A DNA stretch of 64,000 nt, from the NCBI GenBank assembly GCA_022605955.1, contig JAKCOZ010000612.1:1-64000 (forward strand), in the 5' to 3' direction. Position numbers and translations under genes: made by a program. Positions 46,342-59,017 of this stretch are shown one piece after another (positions within the stretch are counted from its first letter, which is position 1; the number at the start of each line of letters is the position of its first letter). The notes under the pieces are model-generated. The model saw only the letters and a program-made list of their open reading frames with translations, made no database searches and was not told the DNA's origin. This stretch comes from Rallus limicola. Taxonomy: Eukaryota; Chordata; Aves; Gruiformes; Rallidae.

Positions 46342-46843
46342 ATCATAGAATCATAGAATCCCAGCCTGGTCTGAGTTGGAAGGGACCCCAAGGGTCACAG
46401 AGCTCCAACCCCCTGCCACAGGCAGGGACACCAACCTCCAGGCCTGGAGCTACACAAGGTTGCCCAGGGCCCCAGCCAACCTGGCCTTCAACACCCCCAG
46501 GGACGGGGCACCCACCCCCTCTCTGGGCAGCCCCTTCCAGCCCCTCCCCACTCTCTCTGCACAGAACTTCCCCCTAAGATCTCCTCTAACCCTTCCCTCC
46601 TCCAGCTTCACCCCATCCCCCTTGTCCTGCCCCTGGCTGCCCTTGAACAAGCTGATTCCCCTCCTGTGTCTCTGCTCCCTTCAGGGACTGGCAGGCTGCA
46701 ATGAGGTCCCCCCACAGCCTTCTCTTCTCCAGGCTGACCCAGCCCAGCTCCCTCAGCCTCTCTCCAGAGGGGAGCTGCTCCAGCCCTCTGAGCATCTCCA
46801 TGGCTCCTCTGACCCCTCTCCAACAGCCCTACATCTTTCTTGT
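46342..46843 (-). mobile_element. CR1 group A, 5'-truncated
   Basis: Minus-strand CR1; 3' end gatcatagaatcatagaatc, the typical doubled terminal octamer. It breaks at cagccctacatctttcttgt, essentially the same 5' truncation point as the 9.2-kb copy. Confidence 0.93.
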
Positions 46844-49800
46844 AAGATAAATTTGGGTGTCCCAAGCCCAGAAGGAAATCTGGAGCAAGGGGAAGTTTGG
46901 GCTGAAGACAAATGATTGCTTCTCAGACAGCTTTCATGGCCTGGAGCCCATACACCAGGAAACTTCACTTCTGTGTTTGTGGTCTTTTTTTTGAGTCCAA
47001 ATCTGTGGAAAGAGTGGACAAACACTGGTCCACAATCTGAGAAAGCTACTCCTCTTGTTTCTGCTGGCAAGGGGATAATGGGGCTAGGGGAGGACCCCAA
47101 ACAACACTGACATGGTTTTTCAACCAGAGTCTGCTCCTTGCAGGCACAGGTTTCTGACAGAGGAGATGAAACACCTGAGAAAGGGTGTATTCCAGCATCA
47201 ACAAGGCTACTGCTTGGCTTGCAGAGAAACCAAATCCTTTCCAGGCGTTAGGGAGGAGGCACGTGCCTCACCACGCTGGAGAAGGCTGGTGAGAGAGGAA
47301 ACCACCCTAAATTGGTGGGACCTGAATAAGCTTGGTACCCCAGCCTGTCCTGGGATTACCTTCTTGAGACCCAAGAACTTGTCTTTCATCTCTCTAGACT
47401 CTAGCAACCAACAGACTAGGTGAAACCTGGTGTGTTAACTGAAAAGGGTAGGAGTCAAAAAAGCCCAATAAATCAAGAGATGCAGATTGATTTCTGTGGT
47501 TTAAATAAAGCCTTTCAAATGGAGCCATTCTCCACTGGAAACCCTTAATGAAAAGTTAGCAGTGTTCTCAAAAGCAGGAATGTTCTCAGCATGAAGGCAG
47601 GACATCTGTTCAAGCCAGTGGAATTAGAGGAATGGGACCCAAAGCTGGTGATTTTTAATGCACCAGTTGGACATTGAGATTTGAAGCTGATGCCATTTGG
47701 AATTAGTTCTGCTCCCAAGGCACTCAAAGAATAATTTAGCAGATCTTTGAGGGATTAGGAGGTGCTGAAGTTGCAGCAGATGATATTTTCAGTTGGACTG
47801 TGGGACCTTAAGGAATGCCATGACAGACAGAGGTGACTCCTGCAGACAAGTGAGAGGAAGGAAGTCCTACCTACGTTTTTAAGAAGCTCAAACACCACTG
47901 GCATAGTTGGCTTCAGGTGAATCATGCTAGCTGGGATGTCCTCCAGAATGAATGCCAACTGGCTGATGAAATGATCTCCAAAACTGTTTCAAGATGTTTT
48001 AAGTCAGCAAGTCAGGCACTGAAAGCTTCTGGAAGGGTGGCCTTTCTTTGCTGCCCAAGTAGGGTTTGGAGACTCTGCTGCTGGAAACTCTCTGCCAAAT
48101 ATGCTTCAGCATCCTCAACCCTGATGGCCACGTTGAGCCATGATGTGAGTTCTAAATCCAAATATGAGGAATTAAGATTTTTTTAAAAAAAAAAAGAGTG
48201 AGAAAAGACAATTCTCAATGGGAAGATGCTGCAGTGAAACCTCTCCCCGTGGTGGTGTCCCCATAGAGTGGCCTTCCAGCAGCCTCCAGAACACAAATGG
48301 GCTGAATGTCCCTGTAAGGCTGTCTGCTGCCTTGAAAGGACTCTCTGCTGTTATATGTGTTCACCTTTCACCTTAAGTAGGGCCACCAAGCCATGTCACC
48401 TGCCCAAGGACTCAGGGCTGGTCTCCAACCCCCCCAACCAGAGGGACAGAGATGGCAGGGAGGAGGGCACAGGGCCAGCAGGAAGACTGAGAAATGCCCC
48501 TTGAGCAGTGGCATGAAAAGCCACTGGGTTTCTTCTGCTGCTTATCCCAAAAAATTTAAAAAGGGGAGGGGTGGAAATAAAAGTATTTTTACAGTATTTA
48601 CTCTGTTTATAATATTACTCTGGATCAACATTTGAATTATGGATACAACTAGAGATGAAAGCAGTCTCCAAACACCTCCCATTGCATCCAACTCAGGTGT
48701 GAGGTTTCCATCCATCTGAGTCCCTGGAAAGGAAGAGCCCAAGAGCTGGAGGAGAAAGCAAAGGGGGAGGGAAGACCACCTTGCCAGGAGGGAGATTCTA
48801 ACATCCAAATCAGCTCCAGGAGAAGAGCAAGGAGCCAGTCCAAATCAGCTCCAGGAGAAGAGCAAGGAGCCAGTCCTCAAAGACTCAGCACTGGGCACGA
48901 CTCTGAGTGAGGGGTAAATTATTTTGGGGGGGATGCAGCCTGATATCAGGTCTGAGTGTGGCTGTACAGCTTCTTTATGGCTGAAGCACAGCCATGACAT
49001 CTACCTGAATCCCTCCTTCAATGAAAGGCAAATCTGAGCAGCAGGGCAAGAAACAATGGTGGTCCCCAGGGCAGTGGTCACACCACAGGAGCCCCCTGCT
49101 TGGGGGCACAGGGCTACCTTATCCCCCTTGCCTGTGCATCTCCAGGCATGAGAGAGCCCAAACAAGAGCAGTGATGAGGCTCATCCCAGACTGGCTTTGT
49201 GATGGCAGTGGGACCTCACCGACCCAGCATGGCTTTGAGTGGCACAGCAACACCTTATTTCTCTGTTAAACTGAAGAGCATCTTGCTCACAAGGCAAAAA
49301 AAACCCCCATGTTTTCAGCAGTAGAGCTGGAGAACTGAGTGCCTATAGGTGTCCTAGTCCATGCTGCAAGGAACTCTTGCCTCTGGTAAAGACACATCTT
49401 CCCACCACTCCAAGAAACCCTGCAAAGATCTGAACTCACACAGACCTCTGGGTCCCCCCTGGAACCTCTCCTGGTGGCTGGGATCAAAGAGACACAGGCA
49501 GGTCTGGATGGACAGGTGCTTCAGTACAGACTCTATTTACCTGCTGTTATTGAGGGTGGCTGCAGGACATCTCCAGTGCCAGAAGAGTTTAATCAGCCTT
49601 GTTCCACAAAAAAAAAAACCCACCCCAGGTCCCATTCTAATTCACAGGGGACTCTCTACCTTCAGGGGTTTGCACAATCACTGAATCTTTAATAGCTTGT
49701 CCTCATGCAACCCAACTGGGGTGTTTTTTTTTTCCTGAAAGTCTGGAAGTTTCCTCTCCTGCTCATCAGCAAATCAAATTTCTTAATAGCAAAGTGAAAT

Positions 49801-50742
49801 ACCCTGAGAAGTGATGGGAAAAGGGGAAGGATTATGTTTTCCCAGGGACCTTGATCTCTTTTATCATCTCATTGTCTTCAGAGGAACAGTTTTCTTTCAA
49901 TCTAATTATCTAGTGGGTATGTGTTGCCCACTCTCTCATGCATCCTGGCTTCCATCACAACAACAACAAAGAAGATAAATCCCCTGTTATTGTTTTGGGT
50001 TTGGTTTGGTTTTTTTTAATGAGAAATTGAGGCTAATAGCACACATTTGGGAAATAATTTAAGCAAGTTTACCTTGTTTTCCTGAGAGGTGTTGCACAGG
50101 AGCTCTGCAATGGAAGAAATGGCCAAGAGGAAGAGACAGCTGGTGCTAAGAAGAAGAAGAAGAAGAAAGGGATGTTCTTGCCCAACGTGGTTCCTGAAAA
50201 GACTAGACCCTGGTGTTCCAAAAACTGTAATCCATGTGAGGGTGGTAGCCACTTTGGGGAAGGGCTTTCAACAAGCAGGGTCCATCCAAACTCCTTGTGC
50301 ACTTGTCCATGAAACAGAGAGGAGACCAGCTATAAAGAAAATAGGGGAGGTTTGCTGAAGGCACAAGTGATGTATTAGGAAGGGTCCTGAGAACATGGAG
50401 GGAGCAAGAGTACAAGATAAAGACCCTGCAGCAAGACAGGGTAGTTATCTAACCTTGAGAAAAGAGATGGAGACAGCAACACAGGAGATGAGGGTGTACA
50501 TGAGAAGACACAGGGCAAGCCAAGAAGATGGTCCTGCTAGAGAAGGGGCCACCACCTTGCCTGGGTAATTAGAGGCAGCAGCATCTAGTAATGCATATAA
50601 TTACAGATCTGAGTTTCCCTCTCCAGAAACAGCTCAATACCATTCTCTCCTCAAGCCTGACAATGTCAGGGTCACACTGGTAAACTGGGATGTATTCAGT
50701 TGTCTGAGGAAAAGCTGAGCTTCTCTCTCAGGCAGCATCAAG
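46844..50742. other. Intergenic unique sequence
   Basis: 3.9 kb without recognised gene or interspersed repeat. Contains a 35-bp tandem duplication (48805-48874), and AT-rich or aagaag patches near 48180 and 50151-50168. Confidence 0.55.
48805..48874 (+). repeat. 35-bp tandem duplication
   Basis: ccaaatcagctccaggagaa units begin at 48805 and 48840, with both copies identical. Confidence 0.95.
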
Positions 50743-51122
50743 AGCTGAGGGAGCTGGGGGTGTTGAGGCTGGAGAAGAGGAGGCTGAGGGGAGACCTTCT
50801 CCCCACCTCCCCTGCCCTGCCAGGAGGGTGCAGAGAGGTGGGCGCTGGTCTCTCCAGCCAGGGGCCAGGAGCTGGGACAAGGGGCACTGGGCTCAAGCTG
50901 GGCCAGGGCAGGCTCAGCTCAGCTGGGAGGGCAAAGTTCTTCCCTGGCAGAGTTGTGGGGCTGTGGCCCAGGCTGCCCAGGGAGGGGCTGAGTCCCCAGC
51001 CCTGGGGGTGTTTAAAGAAAGGGGAGATGAGGTGCTCAGGGATCTGGTTTAGCTCAGGATGGGAATGGTTGGACTGGATGAGCTTAAAGGGCTTTCCCAG
51101 CCTGGTGGTTCTGTGATTCTGT
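50743..51122 (+). mobile_element. CR1 group C, short 3' copy
   Basis: Plus-strand CR1, truncated 5' at gagctgagggagctgggggt, ending with ggttctgtgattctgttttt. Only the last ORF2 codons ([19 protein letters not shown]) and the 3' UTR remain. Confidence 0.93.
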
Positions 51123-54064
51123 TTTTGACAGCTGCTTCTTGCTAATTTGGTAAGTAGATACCAGTGCATTAAAGCAAATCTATTGGTGCCTCTTGACAAT
51201 ACCTTTTGGAGATGTGCCTCTTGCTGGGGTCAATCAAGCTCTCTCCCCAGCATGAGGAGCAAAGGGGGTTTCTTGGAGAGCTGCATTTAGGCAACATCAC
51301 CTGTAAAGGTGGAAAGGGCATGGCATGTGCACCCAAAGAAATTATTTGGGGCTTGGAAGGGGTTGATTCACCCTCCCTGAGAGGAAGGGGCACTGAGCTG
51401 GGCTAGCAGAGGAGACAATGCCCTGCTCTGATCTGACCATGGCAGTATCAAGAAGGTTAAACATGAGCAGGACAGTGGGTAGGAGACCTCAGCACAAAAC
51501 TGAGACCACCCTGAGAACAAAATGAATCAAGGGCACCACAGGATGAGGCTTGGGAAAATTATTTAACTGCCTGGCCCCCAATCACTGCAGCCTGGTAATG
51601 CACAAGCAGCACTGAGCTGCTCCTTTATAAATGAGTGTTTGAGCCAGTGGGTGCTGCTGAGAGCTGGTGGGAAGTGTTTCCTGCCAGGAATGCTGAGAAG
51701 GCTCTGAATCCCACTGACAGCAGCGAGCAGCGGAGGAAGGATGTGGCTTGAAAGCCACTCAGCCTGACATTTTCAACCCCAGTGAGAGCTTGGAGAGGAC
51801 TTATTCCTTCCCCAAGACCATGAAGACCCTGGTGGCATCTCCCCAGGGCTTTGCTTACCTCCTTGTCACCCATGTTCCTCCAACACAGCCCTTCACAGGG
51901 ATGGCCACCAGGTCCCAGATGCACATCCCCAGATGCACAGCATACATAATCAAGCAAATCCCTCACTAATTACACATTCCCTTATAAAATTCTGTTCAAG
52001 AGGGGATCAAGATTAGGAGAAAGTTGCAGCATGCAACAGGTGAAGTAAGAAAGAGAACCAGTCCAAAAGCCAACCCTTTTCTCAGAGACAATGAATAGAA
52101 AGGGAGGGATTTTCTAGTTATGGGGCAAGAGAGATAATGAGAAAAGGAACAGGCAGAGATGTGTATTGAAAGATATTCCAGATAAACAGGAGACAGATAG
52201 ATTAATAGATATAAATAGATTAGATAAATATACTGTGGTAAGGGGAAAAATACTCAATGAATATATAGAGAGAGCTTTATCTTCCAAATAAATCCTGATT
52301 TTCCACTTCAGTCTTTGCTTTGCAAACATAAAACACACCTCCTTTGACAGATGGGTGAGAGAAACAATAAAAATCTCCCTCCTCTGTTTTCCAGGCTCTG
52401 GTAATCATACTGCCAAGGCAGCAGTTGCTCCTGACCCATGGGGAGCTCAGAGCACAACTGTAACTTCCAAGACACCCCCTCCCAAAATAAACCCAAGGGC
52501 AAATAGATCTGTTTCATCCCCTGTACATACTCTGGTGCTCCCAGATGTGCAGAGGAGGGGTTCCCTCCATCCTCTGTTCAACTTTAGCTTCAGGAACTGC
52601 TTGCACATCTCCTGACCCAACATCAGCTATGCTGAAGACCACCCCCCACCACTGATGATTGCCTAACCATCCACTGCTGGTTTATTTCTAAGTCATGGGG
52701 AAAAAGACCAAAAAAAAGTGTAAAAGTTGGAAACTTGTCCTGATTTACCTTATTTTCCCAGCAGCACATTCTGTGCATCATGTTCACAGCTCCCAAGAAG
52801 AAGAGATGGGGCCCAGCAGAGCCTGGAGATGCCTTCAACTTTTGCTGGCAGCATTTCTGTGCTTGCCATGAGGGGAAGTCTCATAGGGACACCCTGAAAC
52901 TGCTCAAGCTGCAGCTCAGTCCTGCACAGAGCTGGGGGTAAGGGCTGTGCACAGGGTTGTACACAGCCCATACTCCTTCCCAGCCCAACAGACCTCTGGA
53001 TGATGAGGAGAGTGACAAAGTGCTGTAGCTATAGCACAGATCTGCTTCATGCATGTGCAAGAGGCAGCATTATGCATCCACTTTCTTGCTTAAACAGATA
53101 GATATAAAACTCCTGAAGAAGTGGATGGATGGAGAGCAAGGTTGGGGACCACATATCCAGTGGGAGCCACTGTCCTTCCATGAGCCAGGTTTGCAGCATA
53201 CAGGTATACTTATTATTGCAGGACATCACAGAGGTCAAAGGGTCTGCAAAGAAAGAGTTATTGAGGGACACCCTGCAATGAAATCTATCAGGAGTGATGG
53301 GTACACAGTCTGGAAAGGCTTCAGATGAGTGCTGCAGGGTTTCTGCTCCGTGCACAAGACAGGAGGCTTGATGATGGGGTGATTCCCCAAAAGCACTTGC
53401 TACCTTAGGGGCTTTGCTGGTGCTGCCAGGATGGGAGCACAGCTTCTGAAAGAGACCCCAGGGCTAAACCATCACAGTGAAAAATTAAACCTTGCTTCCC
53501 CTCCCCAACACACAAAATACCTGCAAGGGAATTGATCTAAATATATCTGCTCCATCACGGCTTGTATTTCAAGCAGTTTATTAATGCAAATGGCAGGATG
53601 TGGCAGAGGTGGGAGGTGGGAAAGAAACAGGTTAGAGCATCATGGTCAGGTGTGTCCTGTCCCTGGCACCCCCACAGGTTCCCCCCCTTTATGAGAGAGA
53701 TGGGGTGCAGGGAGTTGCCACCGGTGAGAAGGTTGTGGGAGAGAGCAGGTGTGGGGGCTTCCAGAGCTCAGAGGGGGTGTCAGTGCAGAGCTGGAGGTAT
53801 ATTTAGGTACTGGGCTGTGGGAGGAAAGTAGGGTGTGTGGAGGAGGTTGCTGCATGTGTGAGTCATGGCCATGATGGTACATACATGAGCAGTGGCTGGG
53901 GTATGCTGGGGGTGTCCCCAAGGATGGGCAGTGAAGCGCACGGGGAGGCAGATTCCTGGCGAGCCAGAGCCACTGCCACCCCTATGGACAGCTGTGCTTC
54001 TCACAGACACCAGCCCTCATTTATTCCCTCCCATAGGGCATCACCAGACCACGGGGTCAGTGAG
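51123..54064. other. Intergenic unique sequence
   Basis: 2.9 kb with no gene recognised. An AT-rich agata/gatt patch at 52185-52235 is the only simple repeat of note. Confidence 0.55.
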
Positions 54065-55721
54065 ATCATAGAATCACAGAATCCCAGGGGTTGGAAGGGC
54101 CCTCCAGAGCTCATGGGGTCCAACCCCCTGCCAAAGCAGCTCCCAGCTCATATTGCACAGGGGGCTGGAATCTCTCCAGAGAAGGAGACTCCACACCCCC
54201 TGGGCAGCCTGGCCCAGGGCTCTGGCACCCTCACTGGGGAAAAGTTCTTCCCCAGGTTGGTGTGGAACTTCCTATGCTCCAACTTGCAGCCATTGCCCCT
54301 TGTCCTGTCCCCACAGACACTGAAAAGGGGCTGCCCATTTCCCCCTGCATCCCATGCTTCAGATACTGATAAACATTCATTAGGTCCCCCCTTAGTCTTC
54401 TTCTCTCCAGGCTGAACAGCCCCAGCTGTGGTGGTTGAGCCCTGGCCAAAGGCCAGACCCCACCACAATCAGTCCATCGCTCCCCTTCTTAGTTGGTCAG
54501 GGGAGAAATAACATCATTGGGCGGCTCAAGAGGCAAACTCGTTCATGAGGCGGCAAAACAGACTCAGCACAGAGTGCAGGAGAGAAAGTGATCTGATTGA
54601 TTACACTAAAGAGAAACAGGGAAAGGAACCAGAGTCAGGAGTGCAACCAACAGGCTTGAAACAAATGCAGCCAGGCAAACCCTTCCCCCCACTCCCTCCT
54701 CAGCAGCTGGAGGTAGAAGTTTGCTCCCTTCTTCCCTCCCGGTCGCAGCCCAGGAGGGGCAGGGACTGGGGCAATGGGGGTCTGGGGAACACCTTCCCCC
54801 CACCCCTCCATTCTAAAGCAGACTGCCCTTTAGCCAGGAGTTTGCTCCCTTCTTCCCCTCTCCTGCTCGCAGCACAGGACGGGGGGGCAGGGACTGGGAG
54901 ATGGGGGCTTCGGTCAGTCCCTTCCAAGATGGTTCCCTTCTGGGCCGGGATGGGGGCATCCATTCCACACCCCCTCCCCCTGCTGCACCCCGGGATCTCA
55001 CCCACCAGAGCCAGTCCTCCAGGAACTTTCTCCAAGGCAAATCTCTTCCCACCGGGCTCCATCTCTGCTCTGGCAGGCAGCGATCAATCCCAGTGTCTCT
55101 CAGGCCCAGTCCTGCACGGGGCTGTGATGCCTCCCCCAGCAAACCTGTCTGGCTCATCTCTGTAGGTCGCTGGTGCTGGCAGGGGCTCATCCCAGCGTCA
55201 GTCACGGCATCTTCTCCATGTCTCCCCCGGCTCCATCCAGCGTGGAGCCTCTCCCCCGGGCAGGTCGGGTCTCTGCCTCCTCCATGGCTCCTTTCCTCCG
55301 GCTCCTCCCCGTGCCTCAGCTCGGGCTGCAGGGACAATCTCTCCCGCCCGGGTACCTGGGCTCATACTGCTCCCCCAGCCTGCCCGGCCTGGTGTGTCTG
55401 TCAACTGCTCACATTGAGATGCAAATAGACATCCCAAAGCCCTGAACGGGCCAAAACTGCAGCCTCGCTGGCACTCGGTGTTCTGGTGGAGTCTCTGTCT
55501 CCTCTCTGTGCCTCTCAGAGGCGCTATCAGCAGCCTGCAGAGGATTCCAGCAGCCATTTTCTGCAGGCCCTGGCCCTCTCTCAGCACCCAACTCTGCACA
55601 GCCGCGACACCAGCTCCCTCAGCCTTTCCTCACAGGGGAGATGCTCCAGGCCCTTCATCATCTCCACAGCCTCCTCTGGACTCTCTCCAGGAGATCCCTG
55701 GCTGTTTGATCCCAGGGAGCC
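54065..55721 (-). mobile_element. CR1 group B split by a solo LTR
   Basis: Minus-strand CR1 in two parts, 54065-54426 (3' part) and 55610-55721 (5' part). Joined, they give an uninterrupted CR1 colinear with the 28.0-kb copy. The interruption is LTR family 1, copy 2. The 3' part also lacks about 13 bp around cacagggcggtgtccag compared with other group B copies. Confidence 0.93.
54427..55609 (-). mobile_element. LTR family 1, copy 2: solo LTR with target duplication
   Basis: 1183 bp, in the opposite orientation to copy 1, starting TGTGGTGGTTGAGCC and ending GCCGCGACA on the plus strand. It is flanked by the 5-bp direct repeat ccagc (54422-54426 and 55610-55614) created from the CR1 target. 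TG...CA termini, a matching 5-bp duplication and the absence of internal genes make it a solo LTR. Five-base duplications are typical of ERVL-type elements, but the family is not assigned with confidence. Confidence 0.9.
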
Positions 55722-56505
55722 ATCCTTGCCATGGGTTTCAGCACATCCCAGCAAACCAACAGTGATGCTGAGCAATCCCAAACAAATTTCCCTTGGCAAA
55801 CAACTGGTAAGGCTTGAACAGGTGGGACTAGGTCCTGCCCTATATGCCTAGGCAGCTCCCTCTGCACATCTCCAGATACATTTTCCCACTTGCCCATAAA
55901 ATATTTCAGCTTAGAAAGTGTAAAAAAAAAAAAAAAGCAGAAGCCATCTTCAGTGCAATGCAAGGCTTGTGGGAGCTAGGGGACATTCAAAGCAAGTTTG
56001 AGACCACTGTGTCCCAGCACCTGCAAGCAAATATATTGCATAGTCCCACTCCTAAAAGGATTAAATTCCTTCTTTAAACCAGATGGCCCCTGGCTGTCCT
56101 CAAAATCCCTCCAGAAACTCTCCTGACAGCTGAAAACCATCCACTAATTTTTTAAGCACCTACATCTTAATTGGTTAAACTACTCACTGCTGCGGCCGTG
56201 CATCTCATTCCACCTGCAGAAACAACAAACAGGGAGGATTCAATTCCCTCCAGCTTAAAAGCTTCTTTATAGCCCAGAGAGGAAGAGATTCCCACCTACA
56301 CTGCAAACGTGCAACACAAAAAGCCTCAAGTTTTGTACTTGCAGAAGTGCTCGTGTATTTTCAAACCACCTCACTTCCCCTCCACCCCCCTTAGATACAG
56401 ATGAGTTCAAGTTTGCCTGTGCATATTTGCCACACTTTGGTATATTTAGAAACACAGAGTTTGGGATCACACTTACTTCCATAGTAAGTACTCACATAGA
56501 GTATC
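55722..56505. other. Intergenic unique sequence
   Basis: 0.8 kb with no gene recognised; a poly(A) run lies at about 55922-55935. Confidence 0.6.
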
Positions 56506-58042
56506 CTTCTCTGCTCTGCCCTCTGAGGCCCCAGCTGGAGTCCTGTGTCCAGAGCTGGGGCCCCAGGACAAGAGAGATGTGGGGCTGGTGGAGAGGGGTC
56601 AGAGGAGCCACGGAGATGCTCAGAGGGCTGGAGCAGCTCCCCTCTGGAGAGAGGCTGAGGGAGCTGGGCTGGGTCAGCCTGGAGAAGAGAAGGCTGTGGG
56701 GGGACCTCATTGCAGCCTGCCAGTCCCTGAAGGGAGCAGAGACACAGGAGGGGAATCAGCTTGTTCAAGGGCAGAGACTGGCAGGACAAGGGGGATGGAG
56801 TGAAGCTGGAGGAGGGAAGGGTTAAATTAGATCTTAGGGGGAAGTTCTTTGCAGAGAGAGTGGTGAGGGGCTGGAAGGGGCTGCCCAGAGAGGGGGTGGG
56901 TGCCCCATCCCTGGGGTGTTCAAGGCCAGGTTGGCTGGGGCCCTGGGCAGCCTTGTGTAGCTCCAGGCCTGGAGGTTGGTGTCCCTGCCTGTGGCAGGGG
57001 GTTAGAAATGCGAAAAGGGTCCTAAAAAGGACTTGAGGTAGACACGTTAGTGAAGCAGTAATTTACTATACGTTCTTGCAAGAGCGGGTGACCTCACAAA
57101 GTAGGCACACTTTTGGTCGGATTTCGTGGCATTTTTATACAATATCTTGTCCAAAATCATTAGGCTATCTCCTTTACTTATACATATTCATGACCTGTCC
57201 CGCTTCGTATTAAAATGAGTCCCAAGAAGTCGTTTCCATAAACTCCTCCCAGTTGCGCCTGCACACTGTCTTGTGGTGGTGGTCATCAGGGGGTCTCAGA
57301 GATGAAGGCTCGAAGTCTTCCTCAGGTTGAACTTTTCACCTCCTTTCCCTGGCACATGGGTAGTTGTGATTGTTTCAGATATGCACAGTCATCCTTGGGA
57401 TGTTTCCTTCTTATCTATACCAGGTATAACCTTCCTTGGGATGTTTCCTCCTTATCAGTCCTGGGTTTACTTTAATTTATCCAGAATACAAAGTTATCTT
57501 ATACAACACCAAACTGTTGCATATCCCTCTTGTCTGTGCAGATGTCCTGGCAAATGAGTAGTGGAGCAGAGGCCTAGGGTTGGAGGAAGTTAAAGCTCCA
57601 TACAGGGTCGTTTGCCTAAATCTGGCAGCCTCAGTGTGGCCAAAGTCACAGGCATTGTCCCAGACAGAGATGGTATCATTGCTTTGGTATGGTAATTTTG
57701 TGCCTAGTATCAGTTGGCCTGTTTGCTGAGCCGTGTTTCCTTAGGTTCCAACCCATGGTCTCTGTCACTTTTTAACTCCTTCCAGGATCATCTTTATCTT
57801 TTAGCAGAGCTGTGTATTTGAATTTGAACTCTTGTTTGAGGGAGAGATTTTGCACTAATTCTTTTAACACAATCAACAGCAAAACTATATTAACTATATT
57901 AACAATCCTAAATTCCCAGTCAGCAAAAGAACATAAAATACGTAATTTCAGTTTGCAAAAGCAACAATTCAGTGTTTTCCACAAGGGGAGTTGGAGTTCT
58001 GTGATGCTTGGGGTCCCTTCCAACCCAGACCATCCCATGATT
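56506..58042 (+). mobile_element. CR1 group A split by a second type of LTR
   Basis: Plus-strand CR1 in two parts: 56506-57001 (ORF2 end and most of the 3' UTR) and 57990-58042 (final 3' UTR, gttggagttctgtgatgctt to ccatgattc). Together they restore the usual group A order around ggcagggggttggagctctg. Confidence 0.9.
57002..57983 (-). mobile_element. LTR family 2: 982-bp solo LTR inserted in a CR1
   Basis: AT-richer than its surroundings. Read on the minus strand it starts TGTGGAAAACACTG and ends GCATTTCTAA (the expected terminal CA appears mutated). A TATA box (gtataaaaatg) lies at about 57130-57140, with a variant poly(A) signal AGTAAA at 57062-57067, about 65 bp downstream, giving a plausible U3-R-U5 order. 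Flanking 6-bp direct repeats are aggggg (56996-57001) and agggga (57984-57989), one mismatch. The short hydrophobic open frame on the minus strand near 57772-57920 superficially resembles an Env tail but lies within the LTR. Confidence 0.72.
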
Positions 58043-59017
58043 CACCTGATTCAACAAAATAGATCTGGAAATGCCATGTACCCAGCAAGAAATTCAGCTT
58101 CAGGTGGCAGGGGACCAGTGACTGGAAGGATGGATGATGGCAGCCCATTGATGAGCATCCTCTTCCTATCTGCACCTGCCTTTTATTTCTACAGCTATCA
58201 GGGAAGAGCACAAATATTAATAATTAAAATCATTAAGAGGGTAGTCAGAGCAGGGCAACTGCTAGATCTCAAGCACCCTCACTGAAGACTCTGAAGCAGT
58301 AGCAACATGTGTGGAGCAGGGTCCTTACCTAAACACTTGTTGCTTGCAACCTGTTTCCATGATAACTAAGGAGAAGCAAACAAACACCAACTAGAGTTCA
58401 AGACTTCTGTGGCTTCTGGCTTTTTATCCACTTTAAAAGATTCAGTCTGGAGCCACAGGGTGTGTGAGGGGACCCCAAACTCATCCCCAGGCTTGGAGCC
58501 ACAAGGCTTGACCAAGAACAATATCAGCTGTTTTGGGGGGAGTTGTCTTCTGCGATCTGAACATCCTTTTCTCCAGGCCAGCCAGCCCTTTTCCCCCACT
58601 CCACTGGTTCAGCTGCCTCCTGATTTCCATTTTAAGTGACAATCAGCTCCCCATCAGAGCTTCTCCACCCAAGGAACAGGCTGCAGCAGGGAATATTCAT
58701 TCCCAGCACATAGCCTGGAATGAGATGGGTGAGGACTGGCATGCACAGGCAACTGGTCCACAACCAGCATCCCTGCTACTTGCTCCAACAAGGACTTTCC
58801 CCTCCATCACTCCAGGTGCCACCAAGCTGGTCTGTACCATGCACAATACAAAACATCCATCCAAGGGTCTGGCTGCTTGCAGGCTGGTCAGGCAGGAGTA
58901 TCCTCCTCAACAAGACCAGCCAGACAGACAGCATTTTGGAACATGCAGTGACCCTGTAACCTTTCCGCAGTGCCTTGCCAGATCCTCCTCCCACCCATGG
59001 CAAGGTGCTCCACAAAG
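58043..59017. other. Intergenic unique sequence
   Basis: About 1 kb between the split CR1 and the truncated LTR; no gene or repeat recognised. Confidence 0.6.

Noticed and set aside
57772..58038. Env-tail-like hydrophobic 88-codon frame on the minus strand
   Set aside because: Its first part lies in CR1 3' UTR and the rest within the 982-bp LTR; no other retroviral coding sequence is near.
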